A program made the translations under genes and the position numbers. DNA of 64,000 bases from Allantophomopsis cytisporea (Eukaryota > Ascomycota > Leotiomycetes > Phacidiales > Phacidiaceae). This document shows, one piece after another, positions 36,517 to 48,025 of this stretch. The first letter of the stretch is position 1. The number at the start of each line of letters is the position of its first letter. Below the pieces are notes generated by a model. The model had not been told where the DNA came from, did no database searches, and was given only the letters and a program-made list of their open reading frames with translations. Location of the stretch: NCBI GenBank assembly GCA_024752435.1, contig CP103022.1, forward strand, positions 496,001-560,000, given 5' to 3'.

Positions 36517-37492
36517 AATTGTGTGTGATGGTGAGATTGAATGTGAGTGGCGGTAGTATGAGTCTGGCTTCGAGTATCTGTAGGTATGTATATACTAACT
36601 AGTATGTAAGTTACCCGCCCCATAGAAATAAATATTTCCCTACCATGATTATCTAATACGATATGTACATACATATCACAATTGTGGAGTACACATTACC
36701 CAGTAGAAGACAAAGTATCTATGTGCATATAACAAATGGGGTGACTCGTGAGGTGGTCAACTAGTGCATAGGCATGACTACCTATTCCCCTTGCAGACTC
36801 CAAGCCGTACCGTACCTACCTACCTAGCCCGACAAGACTAACTAGCCATATAGAGAGCTAGCGCTCTTTGCACTGGTCTTGCTCCCTGCATCTAATCCGC
36901 AATGGGCTAATCGAAGCTTATTTTCTTCGGCCGATGAGCCAATTATCGTTCTTTTATATGATCTTACTCAGAGAACACTTCGCATAGAAGGCACAAGCCA
37001 CTCCATAAAACGCTATGAACGTTAAAGTCCATAATCCATTGATGGCTGACTGCACCCCCTCAAAAACCAAGCAGCACTGCACGGCACAGGCACAGCACAA
37101 TTGTCCACAATCATCCACAACAGTATTTATTGTCTTGCCCTATAATTACTTTTCCTATAGACACGAAGTAAAAGTACTTGTTGTACCTTACCTGCTAGCT
37201 AGACACGATAGACTAAAGTACCTACCTAGGTATCTAAAGACCTCGGACTGTCTGTCATCACATCTAGACTGAGTGTGCGTGGTGTCCTAGTGACTAGGTA
37301 TCTATCTTGGTAGTTACCGTAGGTAATAATCCGCCTGATTCTATCTGGCAATAATCCCCCCAAACGAAACAGAGGCAAAAACAGAGCAGAAAGAGGACAT
37401 TCTGGCATTATTTCATGCGTCGCCATTGTCATCAATGTCATTGTCACCATCACCATCACCGTCACTGTCACTGTCACAACCACAGCCACCGT

Positions 37493-37520
37493 CAACAACA
37501 ACAACAACAACAACAACAAC
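37493..37520. repeat. (CAA)9 microsatellite
   Basis: Nine CAA units read directly. Preceded by degenerate CACCAT/GTCACT repeats from about 37430. Confidence 0.9.
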
Positions 37521-38655
37521 GAACATCTGGACAGACAAAAGTCCTGCTGACTGTGGCGTCTTTTCTCTTGTCGCAAATCCGTCGATTTCCGCTCTCCTAC
37601 TTGCACAACTTACTACTTACTACTTACCTTACTACTCATAACACTATTCATTCATAAACATCGACAACAAAAGGCCAGTCTTGTGGTTCATCAATCCCCC
37701 GGCCTGGGCCCCAGGTATCGAATTACCCTACCTTACCTCACCTTACTTACCAACCAATCTTACCCATCCCATCCCATCGTCTGTGCAACGTTAAGCCCGA
37801 AGATTCACTCCCACGGAAACATCAGCACAACCAACTTACTTGTTACTACACTACACCACTGCATCTTTTCTCAACCCTCAACCATTTTCTCTTCAGTTTT
37901 TGTCATTATTGACCCAACTCTTCCCCTCCTCCTTTCGTATTCGAATCTCTTTCTTCCTGGATCTTGCAACAGTCAACGAGCGTACAGAGCATTTGCAAGG
38001 ATCTGTCATTCTCACCTACGGTCAAAGGGTCTGATTTGATAGGGAATGGACAATTGTTATTGTTCCTCAGTTGTCTCTAGTTGCCTGATCGCGAGCGCTG
38101 GCACTCACTGATATCACCAACAATCTTTCAACCCTATCTCTAAGTGAGAGCACTTTCCCAATCGAGGATCTTTCGACATTATTCCCAACCTTTACCACAC
38201 CTGAAGGTCACAGAGACAGAGAGGCTGCGTTGAGGGAAACTTGTCTTGCATCTCACTGAAACAGGCAGACATAGAGTACCTACACAGAGTAAATATCCCT
38301 CCGCACTCCGCGTTCCTCGTCCGCATTGCCTGCACTGGCATCATCCCCTTGTCAAAGTTACCCAAGGAAACAGCAGCTGTACTCCACGTCAACCCCCGGG
38401 TAACATTCCATGCCATTGATCTTTGTTGCTTCAATCACTTCCCCTGTCCCGACTGAGGAAAGTGAGGAACCGAAGGCTCGTGATAGCCAGATCTCTTGGC
38501 AAGATTCAGCCTGGCAACCACGCTGGAGACACCACCATTCTTTTTTTTCTCTTTCCATTTCTGGCCCACCGGAAACCAAATCAGGACGTTCAAAGAGCTT
38601 ATTAATGCTACTTAGATCTGAAATTCAGAGACCGGAAAGCCTTTAAGACAGTGGC

Positions 38656-40462
38656 ATGACTGAAACCTCAACATCGCTCTCGCCATCGCCCCAGCACCGG
38701 CCTGGCGAGGCATCTCAGAAAATGGCGTTGCCGCTGCGAGAACCGTCAAAAGAGGACCTGGAGGGTGCTGAGCAACTCATTGGGCATGCTCAAGGCCTTC
38801 GGGATAATGCCAACCGGTCGCATGATGTTTGGAATGATCGAAGCAATGAGCATCGTAATGCGCCAGAGACCTTGATGAATGCCGGACCATTACTTCAACC
38901 GAGAACTTCAACACCAATCGATGACAAGTCAAGCACTGAACAACAAATTACTCCGCCGTCGAAATTGATAGCGACTGCTGTAGATGTCGTACCGGCGGGG
39001 CAAGTATGCAGGTATGAAGATGGATTCGCGCATCTATGAGTATAGAAGAATCACTAACTAACATTTGAAAGTAATTGTGGGACAACACGAACGCCACTAT
39101 GGAGACGATCACCGCAGGGAGCTACCATTTGCAATGCTTGTGGTCTCTACTTGAAAGCACGGAACGCACAACGGCCGACAAATTTAAAGAGATCCCCTTC
39201 TGTTGCGCCTCCATCTAATTCTTCAATCACTTCGGAGCAAAGGGCCTCCCCATCTGCGTCTAACCCGAACAGTGCCCCAGGGTCAACCTACGTAGCCGCC
39301 GATTGTACGCCGACAGGCTCATGTCCTGGTGGAGGTCGTTGTAATGGCACTGGTGGCGCAGATGGCTGTAGCGGGTGCCCAGCATTCAACAACCGGGTAT
39401 CAAAGAGTGCGCATCTGAATGTGGGGCATGATCGTCAGCAAGCAACAACGCCACAGCCTCATGGAGACAACTCTTTGTCTGATGCACCGTCTCCGATCGA
39501 TGTGGCGGCGTTACAAGCACAGCAGCAGAATACCACGGTTGTAGTCGCCTGTCAAAATTGTGGCACTACCATAACTCCTCTTTGGAGACGCGATGAACGT
39601 GGCCACACAATCTGCAATGCTTGTGGTAAGTTACTTCTGCCCCTGTTCATATTCCTCGTCGAATATCTACTCTAACTATTCATTAGGACTTTATCATAAG
39701 CTTCATGGCGTTCATCGACCTGTGACGATGAAGAAATCCGTTATCAAGCGCCGTAAACGCGTAGTTCCAGCAGCACAGTCTTCAGCTATTGATGTAGCAA
39801 ACAATGCTGTGGGATCGCCCGAATCGGACGATAATCAGCCAGCGCCATCACAAACAAATATTGAGGTGACCGTCGAACAAAGAGGCAGCGTAAACCCAGA
39901 CGGCTCTATCAACCTAGGATTTCGACCGAAATTACCGCGAACAATACTTCCTGAACCGAATATCAGAAGCTCGAGTGGCCATTCGCAGAACGATCTCATG
40001 TCTTATGCAAGTCAACATCCTCAACATGATATGCATCAGTCACACAGTAGGAATGATGAAAACCGATTACCACCGATGACGAGCTACCCCAGCCCTGGAC
40101 ACAGCCAGCGAGTGCCAAGTCTGAGCCCGAATTCTTTCCTCAGTCCCAACCATCGAAAACGATCGTTCTCAATTGCTGATACGGAAAGCGGTGGAAGCAA
40201 CGATGCGAAGAGACTGTCGAGTATAAAAAGTATTCTCAATCCCGCCTCTGGACAACATAATAGTGATGACGATATGCTGGATCCAAGCCTTCGGGCACAA
40301 AATACTAGTATACCTTGGAGAAGTACTGGTACGGAGAACCACAACAACGATGATATCGAAGCAAGGAAATCCGAACGGCGTAGGGAGCTGCAAAGGGAGG
40401 CGGAACGAATGAGAGAGGCTCTGAAAGCTAAAGAGAGAGAATTGGAAGACTTGAACGATTGA
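38656..40462 (+). CDS. sreA: SREA-like GATA factor, repressor of siderophore/iron uptake genes
   Basis: Three exons, 38656-39011, 39072-39625 and 39687-40462, give 561 aa. Two GATA fingers are present: C118-SN-C121-x17-C139-NA-C142 (GTTRTPLWRRSPQGATI) and C279-QN-C282-x17-C300-NA-C303 (GTTITPLWRRDERGHTI). Between them lies the Cys-rich region at about residues 197-221, with five Cys spaced x5, x5, x8, x2 and ending GCPAFNN. This combination defines the SREA/SRE1/URBS1 family, which binds iron through the Cys-rich region and represses siderophore and iron-uptake genes when iron is plentiful. A basic patch follows finger 2 (KKSVIKRRKRVVP), and the C-terminus is a short coiled coil (about 525-560, RRRELQREAERMREALKAKE). 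Intron 1 ends GAAAG; the upstream TATAG alternative would bring in a stop. Convergent with TVP15. Confidence 0.94.
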
Positions 40463-41343
40463 GCGTTTGAGCGACAGAAGACGGGCTAACGAAGGTCACC
40501 AACTATGGCATGGAGGAACGTAGCTGCATCTCATGATCTCGTTGAGTGGATTTCCAATAAGTTTGGCAAGCAACGGTGGCGTTGGTCGCTATTTGATACC
40601 GATCTCGCTGCTATCATCGATGAACGGCATATATATCATGCTAACAAGTTATCATTTCTTGGACCCGACAGCTTCAATACACATGTACCACTACTTTGAC
40701 CCTTTTCGCCTCATCGACGAACGAATCCTACAAAATGGCTAACCGGCGTGGTTTGGATTTTGATTGTCTGCATTTTCAGGAAGCACGATGCGAGCGTTTT
40801 TTTTTGTTTTTGGGATGGTGTTTGGGTCAGATATCACAGCATCGTCCAACAGACAGGACTTAGGAACAGCACGGAATTTGCATCTTCTTTTTAAAGAGAG
40901 GGTTGGAACACCATCATAACATCTGTAGCAATAGTTTACACACAAATTGTATACATAGCAGATACACATCTTATATCTTCTGGATATATGCGTCCTGTCA
41001 AGTCCATGCTTGATTGGGCCACTTGAGAACTTTACAGGGATCAAAGCGGCCGCTTGAGGCAATAGAATTTTCCATGTCCATTATACTGAGGAGTGAATTC
41101 CAGACCCAACTAAGTTCAGAAAAAATGACCCCCAACTCAATCTATTCACGTATGGACATAAATTAACTCCCTGTTAAGTAACAGATTAGACGGCTAACTA
41201 TAGCTGACATCTAGATATAACTCCACCAAAGAGGGAGAGACTCAAGGACAATAGCGTCTGACTCCAATAACCCGCAAGTACAGGCGATCACAACGACTTC
41301 ATAAGATATATGTGCATCGCTACGTCAATTGAACCTTACACCA
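40463..41343. other. 3' flanks between convergent sreA and TVP15
   Basis: About 880 bp between two convergent stop codons. Apart from short open frames nothing is visible; a CGTTTTTTTTTGTTTTTGG T-rich run at about 40796-40815 could be part of a sreA 3' end. Confidence 0.45.
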
Positions 41344-42047
41344 TTACACTTGCTCAGCACCCCATCCACCATCCGCCTCGCGCATGTTTTGTGGAGGCTC
41401 GATCGATGGAGTGAACTCAAGTGCGACATAGGCAATTCCGATTACACCAACAATGGTACCAGCAGTGTATCGGAGCCAGTGATCGTGGAGGAGGATGGAA
41501 CCGACGAAGATGTAGACTATAAGGGTGGAAAATTAGCTCAGCTCGTTTGTTGTTGGATTAAATTCCTGAAACTTACAGATACCGCGACCAAGGAAGGAGA
41601 AGAGGAAGGATGCGTATCTTGACAATTGAGGTGGAATCTGGAACTCTTTACATGGGAGGTTAGATTGGCTTTGCGACGGTGGAGCACACAAAAAACTAAC
41701 CAAGGAGAGCAGTTGCTGGTCAAAGAGTCAGTAGATGTACAGTATTCAACATAGGTGCAGGAACAACTTACACAATCCGAAAATGATGACATAGGAGCCA
41801 ATGACGGCCGATGAACTGCAGCCTAAATTAATACAATTGCGCTCGATAAAGCGGCAGAACAACAAACTTACAGAGAGATGGGGAAGAACTGTGAGATTCC
41901 ACCAAGGACCATCACCACTGCGACGACCAAGTTCACAATACGGCTGCGAGATCACACTGTTAGCTCGAGTATCCTGTTGCGGAGAGAGCGACGCTGATGT
42001 TGTAGCAGGCATAGGAAGATAACACACAAAGCATCTGAATAATCCAT
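41344..42047 (-). CDS. TVP15: TVP15 Golgi membrane protein (COPI-associated family)
   Basis: Six exons, 42047-42028, 41943-41872, 41815-41772, 41715-41701 (15 nt), 41645-41577 and 41516-41344, give 130 aa. The sequence runs MDYSDAFRIVNLVVAVVMVL, GGISQFFPI, then SAVIGSYVIIFGL, FQIPPQLSRYASFLFSFLGR, GIFYIFVGSILLHDHWLRY, AGTIVGVIGIAYVALEF and the hydrophilic tail NMREADGGWGAEQV. Four hydrophobic segments and the RYASFLFSFLGRGIFYIFVG block are typical of Tvp15/COPI-associated proteins, late-Golgi membrane proteins involved in retrograde transport and membrane organisation. Length is near the usual 130-145 aa. Five introns in a gene this small is a high density. Intron 4 ends GTAAAG. Family fit is strong; splice sites are inferred from it. 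Confidence 0.92.
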
Positions 42048-42574
42048 TGCGACAATTGGGCTTGCAAAATGTGACCTGCGTGTAGGTGTGCTTGAGAAAT
42101 CTAGGAGAGGTGCGTGTTGCTGGTGCTTCTGCGTGAGCGTTGGGGTGATGAAGAAGAGTTATTGACGTTGAAAGGTGAACATGAATGTGGATGAAGCTTT
42201 GAAGAGTGTTAGGGACCAAGATGTGTGGTTGACGACGCTACGCGTATGGTAGCGGATCCAGGACACAGCTCATCAGATTAACGATGGCGACTAATCCCTG
42301 TCAGAAGTACACCCGCGCGCCTATTACACATATGTAAAAGTAGACATAAAGGGTCTTGACTAACAGATTCGATGGTCGCATACAAAGCAAGAATTTCTCT
42401 TGATGAATTGCTTTATTTGGTTTTGTAGCCTTTGTTTCATGATATTTTCTTAAGAAAACCTATGTTTACTCATCTAGCAAGAACGATAAATACAGGCACG
42501 GTATATTACAATAAGCAATAAGCAACACCCAAGCCTCTATAAAATAATAAAATAAAACGGTCTTTTAAGTACAT
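42048..42574. other. Short intergenic between TVP15 and the oxidase gene
   Basis: Upstream region of TVP15 and 3' flank of the oxidase, about 530 bp. The oxidase side is AT-rich (TAAAATAATAAAATAAAA at 42539-42556), plausible for an mRNA 3' end. No gene seen. Confidence 0.5.
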
Positions 42575-43889
42575 TCACAGCTTCGCCTTGAGGGTGAGTG
42601 CCTCGTTCACCAGCTCCACTACTCTTATGCTGCTTCCATAACTACCCTGGTACCCCCAACCTCCATGACCGTAATTGTGAATGACCGTCTGACCATCAAT
42701 CTGCTCAGTTTCGATGCGTACACCTGCCTCTCTCACAGGTCGCAAGCCAACACCATGGCGAATCACACTCAGCGCTTCAATGCCCTTTCCATTTGTCAAT
42801 GCAGGACAAAGCTCAATCGCTCGCTTCATGATGCGAATGGCTGTGTTGGGATCTGGTTGACTTTCCCATGAGCCCTTCTGATATGTTCCACCAAGAATGG
42901 TTCCGCCACCTCCAGGGCGTTGCATGATGTAGCAGACCTCATCGCCCCCATCATCAGTTCCTGAGATTGTGAGCATGACTCCGGGATCATTACGCACAAG
43001 TAAGATTTGGCCTCGGGCAGGAATAACGCCCTTGTCCATAACACCGCCAAGCTTTGAGGCTAGGAGACCTGTACAATTGATGACAATATCAGCTTTTCTC
43101 CCGGAATAGTGATAAGATGCTGCATCATTTATATGGCTAATGATGGCACGCTTGAATATCACACCATTCTTGAAGCACTGGGACTTCAAGTAGGCCAAGT
43201 AGATGGCTGTGTCTAAACAGACAGAGGTAAAGGCGGTTGCAGAATCGATACCCGGGCCCAGCTCTTCCTTGGGGAGGACTCGAAAATCGGGAACAGTGTC
43301 TTTAAACCATCTATTGTGGGATTTTAGAATATGATTCCTATGTGGAACGTGAATTATAAACTTACGGATCGGTGGAAAGGAGCTCGTTGAACCATTGACC
43401 GGTTGAAGACTCTACATCCTTTTTACGATTAAGGACAACAGTGTCTGAAAGAGAAAAAAAAAACAGTCAATAATTCAGCGGACTATCTTCTGAGAAAAAG
43501 CTGGGCTTTCGGACTGACTCTGGAAGTGAATGCCAGCCTCAGGAACCTCCTTTGCAAGACGTTCCAGTTCTGGCCATGTATCTTTCTCCCATCTGTTGTT
43601 GTCCTTGGTAGAAACACTGGTACAGTCAGGAAAGGCAATATATTCAGGGTTGACCTATCTCAAGAACCTACGGAAGGTAATTTGCCCCCGCCCATGGAGA
43701 AGTATACTCGATATCGTAGTCACCTGGGTGGTGCTTTGCAATTACTGTCACCTTATGAGAGGCATTCTTGGAGAGGAGTAGTGCAGTGGTCAAGCCTGAC
43801 ACACCAGCGCTATGAATTTATCAATTGGAAGATCTATGACCAGCTGATTCAGGGCGATTTACATACCCAACGATAACAATGTTGGCCAT
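42575..43889 (-). CDS. Peroxisomal D-amino-acid oxidase family flavoenzyme
   Basis: Five exons, 43889-43867, 43809-43672, 43616-43519, 43444-43366 and 43310-42575, give 357 aa, the family's usual length. The N-terminus MANIVIVGAGVSGL contains the FAD-binding GxGxxG (G8, G10, G13). The C-terminal part has RHGVGLRPVREAG and the family signature region VIHNYGHGGWGYQGSYGSS, which deviates from the PROSITE D-amino-acid oxidase pattern only at its last position (Ser for Ala). The protein ends AKL, a type 1 peroxisomal targeting signal. These enzymes oxidise D-amino acids to imino acids with release of H2O2, which fits a peroxisomal location beside catalase. Whether the substrate is neutral D-amino acids or D-aspartate cannot be told from the sequence. 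Intron 3 contains a T9-10 tract just before its acceptor. Confidence 0.92.
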
Positions 43890-44230
43890 TTGGAAATGTT
43901 GTATTTGGTGTGGCTTTCAGGTGACTTGGTTTTGGTCCTACTATTAACGCGTATGACCGGAATGCGGAGCTGGTCGATTCACACACAGACACAAGACAAC
44001 AGCTGCTCACAAAAAAGACAGGGGCCAATAGTCAAATATGGCAGCTGATGATGGTAGTGGTGGCAATGAACTGATAAAGTGTAAGAGGAAGAAAAAGAGA
44101 GGTCATCAATAGAACATGAGCAAGTGACAATCACACGGTTATATAAACAGTCTATGTTTATTGTTCATCGTTCATTGTCTGCAAGCACCCCCCATTGTTG
44201 AAGGCTCGCCGCGGAAAGGGAAAGTCGCCG

Positions 44231-44248
44231 TACCTTACCTTACCTTAC
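44231..44248. repeat. TACCT pentamer run
   Basis: TACCTTACCTTACCTTAC, the reverse complement of the AGGTA units elsewhere. Confidence 0.8.
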
Positions 44249-44486
44249 GATATCTGTAATACATTTTGATAAGTTTCCCGGTGGCCGCTACTGGTCAGCC
44301 CAGCTTTTAGCCGTCAGCCTCGCTGAGGTAAGAGATACCGTAAATAATACCTACAGTAGGTACCTAGGTACCACCTCTGCACATGATTCGTCACTCGTAC
44401 CGATATATATGGAGACTCTACCTACCTTACTTACATATGAGAAGCTCTATATGATCTGTCAGAACCGTCCGTATGTACTGGGCATT

Positions 44487-44511
44487 TATATATATATATA
44501 TATATATATAT
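44487..44511. repeat. (TA)12 microsatellite
   Basis: About twelve uninterrupted TA units read directly, followed by GTACGTAGGTAC. Confidence 0.9.
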
Positions 44512-46283
44512 GTACGTAGGTACTCACTGCACCCATCTCTTTCTTTAAAAACATAGAGCACTGACTACCCTCGGCGTTACAAATATGTACTACAAGGAGG
44601 CTCCCTGACAATGTCATAAATTTCAAGTACACGGGACGGGAATGTTCAGTCCAGATAGCCCTTTGATTATTCGGTGCCTTGATGTAGCCTATATTTTGCG
44701 TTAATTCGTGCATGAGGCACTCTGGGAACCTTACTTCGACTTTTCCCTCTTTTTTTCTTCTTCTTTGATATCGAAAAATGACAGCCAAGAAAAAGAAAGA
44801 AGAAGGGAAATAAAGAAAGAAAAAGAAACCGTGAGTAAAAGGAGATTAAAAGCGGATTAAAATGACATCTCATCAATGTAGAATAATTGTTTGTTTAGGG
44901 CCCAGATCTTCATGATTAGCTAGCAAAAAGTTGTGAGTGATTCATGGACGAGGGTTAGGAAAACATGATAAGTTGGTCTCGTCCGTAAGTAAATAGCTCG
45001 TAACCTATAGTGAACCCTCACTCCACACAAAGTGACGGCACTTTGTGAAAAAAGTCCTAGGAACAAAATCCGGGGATGTAGCATTTACATTCTCCGCCCA
45101 CAGAAAAAGCTAGACATGATCTTCATCAGTTGGTGCTTTTTCCAACCAGGCGAAGGGTATAGCTTGAATTTGAGAACAGTTGCACTCTACTCTTTGATTA
45201 CGGTCAAGGTCACTAAATATTGTTGAACAAAGTATTTGCATCGTTTCTGGGTAACGTAACTCACCGCTCGATCGGGATTTGTACTCATCCCATTTCGATA
45301 TTCCTTCTCCCGGATAGTGGGGCATGAGAGAAAAGAACCAAGATCAAGAAGCAAGAACGAGAAGAAATAGGAATGGAAATAGAAACCGAAACCCGATTTT
45401 TTTTACATATATGAAAGGAGAACGAAATGGAAAGGACAATTTGGATATCAGCGTTCACCTCTTGCAGAATCCATGTTCCCCTCCATACTCAAGCTCATAC
45501 ATGCATAGCTGTCCCCTTTTTATTTCTTTCATTCGTTGGTTTAGCCCTAAATAGCCTCCCACTATACGCAATAACCTGCCTGAAAGAGGACCGAAGCTGT
45601 CGAAGGCGCAAGGTAAGTACCTATGTATGATGATGTACTATGTCTAACAGTAGTGTTCTATAGTTATTTCACAGTCTGTTTCTGAGAATGGCAGCGTAAG
45701 AATGGGAGGTTGTGAGCACATCGAACCGATACGATGATGTGAGGTGAGATAATGCACCGAATCGGTGAGGAAACACGTAAATATAGATGAGATGCCCAAG
45801 TATGATGCATTTGTTTAAGCTATTGGTGATTTATCATTGAATTGGTTATTTATTATTTATTATGTATTATGTATATATTCATTCAACCTACAACGGAAGA
45901 CTTCGGAGGGGGGCTCAAGTTGATTAAGCGAGAGTCTTTGTGGTGTCTTTCGTGTCTTTGGGGTCGTTTTTGGGGTCATGTAGTGACGCTGTACGCGCTG
46001 TTCATGGTTAGTTTACTCTGGCACTTTTTTCTTACGCCTGCCTGCCATCACACGGCTACTGCGTGCATGCCTTGCCTTACCTTACCTATTAAGGTAGAAC
46101 ACTGAGAGCCTGAGCTCACCTGCCTACCTATCACCGAAAGCACAATACCTTACTAGACAAAAGGTCGAAAAGGTCCTGTCATATTCACGGACTTTCACCC
46201 AATTCAATCATTCATTCATTGCTATTGTCGGTACCTTATTGTCCAAAAACACTCTCACCCTCAACCACTCCCTCACCATCCAA

Positions 46284-46333
46284 ACCCTCTCTCCTCTCCT
46301 CTTCCCTTCTCTCCTCTCCTCTCCTCTCCTCTC
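46284..46333. promoter_or_regulatory. Pyrimidine (CTCTC) tract in the OTU gene promoter
   Basis: About 50 bp of pure C/T made of CTCTCCTCTTCCCTTCTCTC-type pieces and then CCTCT units, ending 85 bp before the ATG at 46419. CT-rich tracts just upstream of the transcription start are a common promoter feature of filamentous-fungal genes. Role inferred from position only. Confidence 0.55.
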
Positions 46334-46345
46334 ACGAAGATATAT

Positions 46346-46378
46346 TTAACGACTGCATCTCTCATATGCAGTCGTTAA
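46346..46378. promoter_or_regulatory. Perfect 13-bp inverted repeat just before the OTU gene
   Basis: TTAACGACTGCAT at 46346-46358 is followed by a 7-nt spacer and by its exact reverse complement ATGCAGTCGTTAA at 46366-46378. The flanks GAAGATATAT and TATTTCTTC extend the symmetry imperfectly to about 52 bp. The palindrome ends 40 nt before the ATG. It could be a dimeric transcription-factor site or, if transcribed, a stable leader hairpin. Confidence 0.7.
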
Positions 46379-46418
46379 TATTTCTTCGCTATCTTCTTCT
46401 CACACTTTGATCATCATC

Positions 46419-48025
46419 ATGGGTGCCAAAGTGCAATCAGAAAACAACGCGGATTTTCCGATGCTGGCCTCAGCAGGTTTATGTATCACCGAAATCACAG
46501 GTGATGGTATGTCCAACAAATCCATCCCTCAAACTTGATAATAAATTGCTTTGATGAGGAATGTCCTTAGAATCTATGCTAACGTTGTTTTCCACAAACA
46601 GGTAATTGCTTATTTCGAGCTCTCGCCGATCAAATTCACGGTTCCCAATCCAAGCATCCCGACATACGCGCTCGCGTGATCCTCCACCTAACCAACAATC
46701 CCAATGACTTCAGGCCTTTCATTTCTGTCGGTCCCGAACCAACACGTCAAAATCCAAAGAGAAATGCAAAGGCTACTAAGAGAAAAATGGCTGGCTCCGT
46801 TCCATCAACTATTACAGAACAACAGATCGATTTAGCCTGGTCGAAATACTTGACAAACATGTCAGAAGAAGGAACCTGGGGTGGAGACATTGAGATCACA
46901 GCATTCGCCGGTGCTTTTGACACCAACGTTAAGATATGGCAACCAGATGATAACTCTCCATATATCATCAGATGCCCTAATAATCCTGGGGACAAGCCAA
47001 TTGTGCACATTGCCTTCCACGTACGCCACCATACTTTTAGAGGATGCATATTGTTAACATTGAATAACTAACATTCTTTGTAGAGCTGGCAACATTACTC
47101 ATCCGTACGAAACATTTCTGGCCCACATACGGGGTTACCACAAATCTACGGACAGGATTTCTCTAAAGAAGAGCGTGCGTCGCTCAAGGCCCAGTCCACC
47201 TCCATGACAAAGGTCAAAGAGTGGATGATCACAACTGTGCAGAACTCATTACCAAGATTCATTGATAATGACACAGCAAAGCGAGCCCTGGAGGATGCAA
47301 ATTGTAATGTCGATAATGCTGTCTCAAAGCTACTCCTTGACATGAGTGATGGTAGCAGCACATCATCCAACCCTGGAAGCTCTGGAAGTACAGAGAGAGA
47401 GCCTGACAGTGACGATGAGGACTCCAACGGTCCAAATAAGAGACAGGACCGACGCATGAGTCGTGCCACTAAAGCTACACGTAGATCTAAGGAGAAGATC
47501 GCTCCATCTGGCACTGCCACCAAACTTAGTTGTGACGAAATCATTGGCAATCAGGAGGAGAGGTCTATAACCCCAATCGATATGTCTCAACGAGCCATCA
47601 AGCGTCCTATATCAAGAAAGTCCCGTAGAAAGATCGTTCGGGATACTGAAGATGATGATGAGCCGTCTTCCGAACACACCACCTCTCCCTCAGACGACGA
47701 TGCCTCAACCAAGCCAGCAACTGAAGACGATGTTATTTCTGAGTATTCAACAACAAGTCACTCTCAGTCAAGAGCTTCTACACCCGCAGCACCAATCAGG
47801 ATCACGCTTAGGGTCGCCCCCTCAAAGTCCGCGGCAGGCAAAACCGAAGGACATCAGCAAAAACGAGTCCCCGCCCGAGAACAACAAGCTTTGAAGAAGG
47901 CTGCACAGAAAGCTGCTCGAAAGGAGAGCAAGCGCAACAAAGGCGCCCAGGCTCCACAACAGGTCGATACTGCCCACCCCAACCAGAATCATCTTGGCCA
48001 GGGCATGAAAGCCCTCTTCATCTGA
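46419..48025 (+). CDS. OTU-domain cysteine protease (deubiquitinase-like) with UBA-like segment
   Basis: Three exons, 46419-46506, 46602-47020 and 47084-48025, give 482 aa. The OTU catalytic motif GDGNCLFRAL places Asp29 and Cys32 (intron 1 falls in the Gly30 codon), and the C-terminal box SWQHYSSVRN supplies the catalytic His at about 173. WGGDIEITAFAGAFDTNVKIW is the conserved middle strand-helix of the fold. Architecture and motif order resemble OTUD3-type enzymes, which remove ubiquitin chains. A UBA/CUE-like helix bundle follows at about 222-255 (NDTAKRALEDANCNVDNAVSKLL), which would bind ubiquitin. The rest is disordered, Ser/Asp-rich, and then basic near the end (ALKKAAQKAARKESKRNKG). 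The start ATG has A at -3 equivalent (ATCATCATG) and follows the palindrome above. All three catalytic residues are present, so activity is plausible. Confidence 0.9.

Larger units (their letters stand above)
33884..38655. other. Long region upstream of the SREA-like gene
   Basis: No gene I can support in 4.8 kb. It holds many simple repeats: GTATGTATGTATGAT at about 34598-34612, GAGT units, a CAA run, GTCACT/CACCAT-type degenerate triplets at 37430-37490, and purine-rich tracts at 35870-35925 and 36250-36310. From about 37680 the sequence becomes C/T-rich and open in several frames, as expected for the promoter and long 5' leader of the transcription factor that starts at 38656. Confidence 0.5.
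43890..46418. other. Divergent intergenic region with microsatellites
   Basis: 2.5 kb between the divergently transcribed oxidase and OTU genes, so it should hold both promoters. I see no gene. It contains TACCT pentamer runs at 44231-44248 and around 44355-44373 (AGTAGGTACCTAGGTACC), a (TA)n tract, a purine-rich block at 44785-44830, and further TACCT units at 46075-46090. Confidence 0.5.

Noticed and set aside
43526..43876. 116-codon plus-strand frame.
   Set aside because: It is the complement of D-amino-acid oxidase exons 2 and 3 with their intron.
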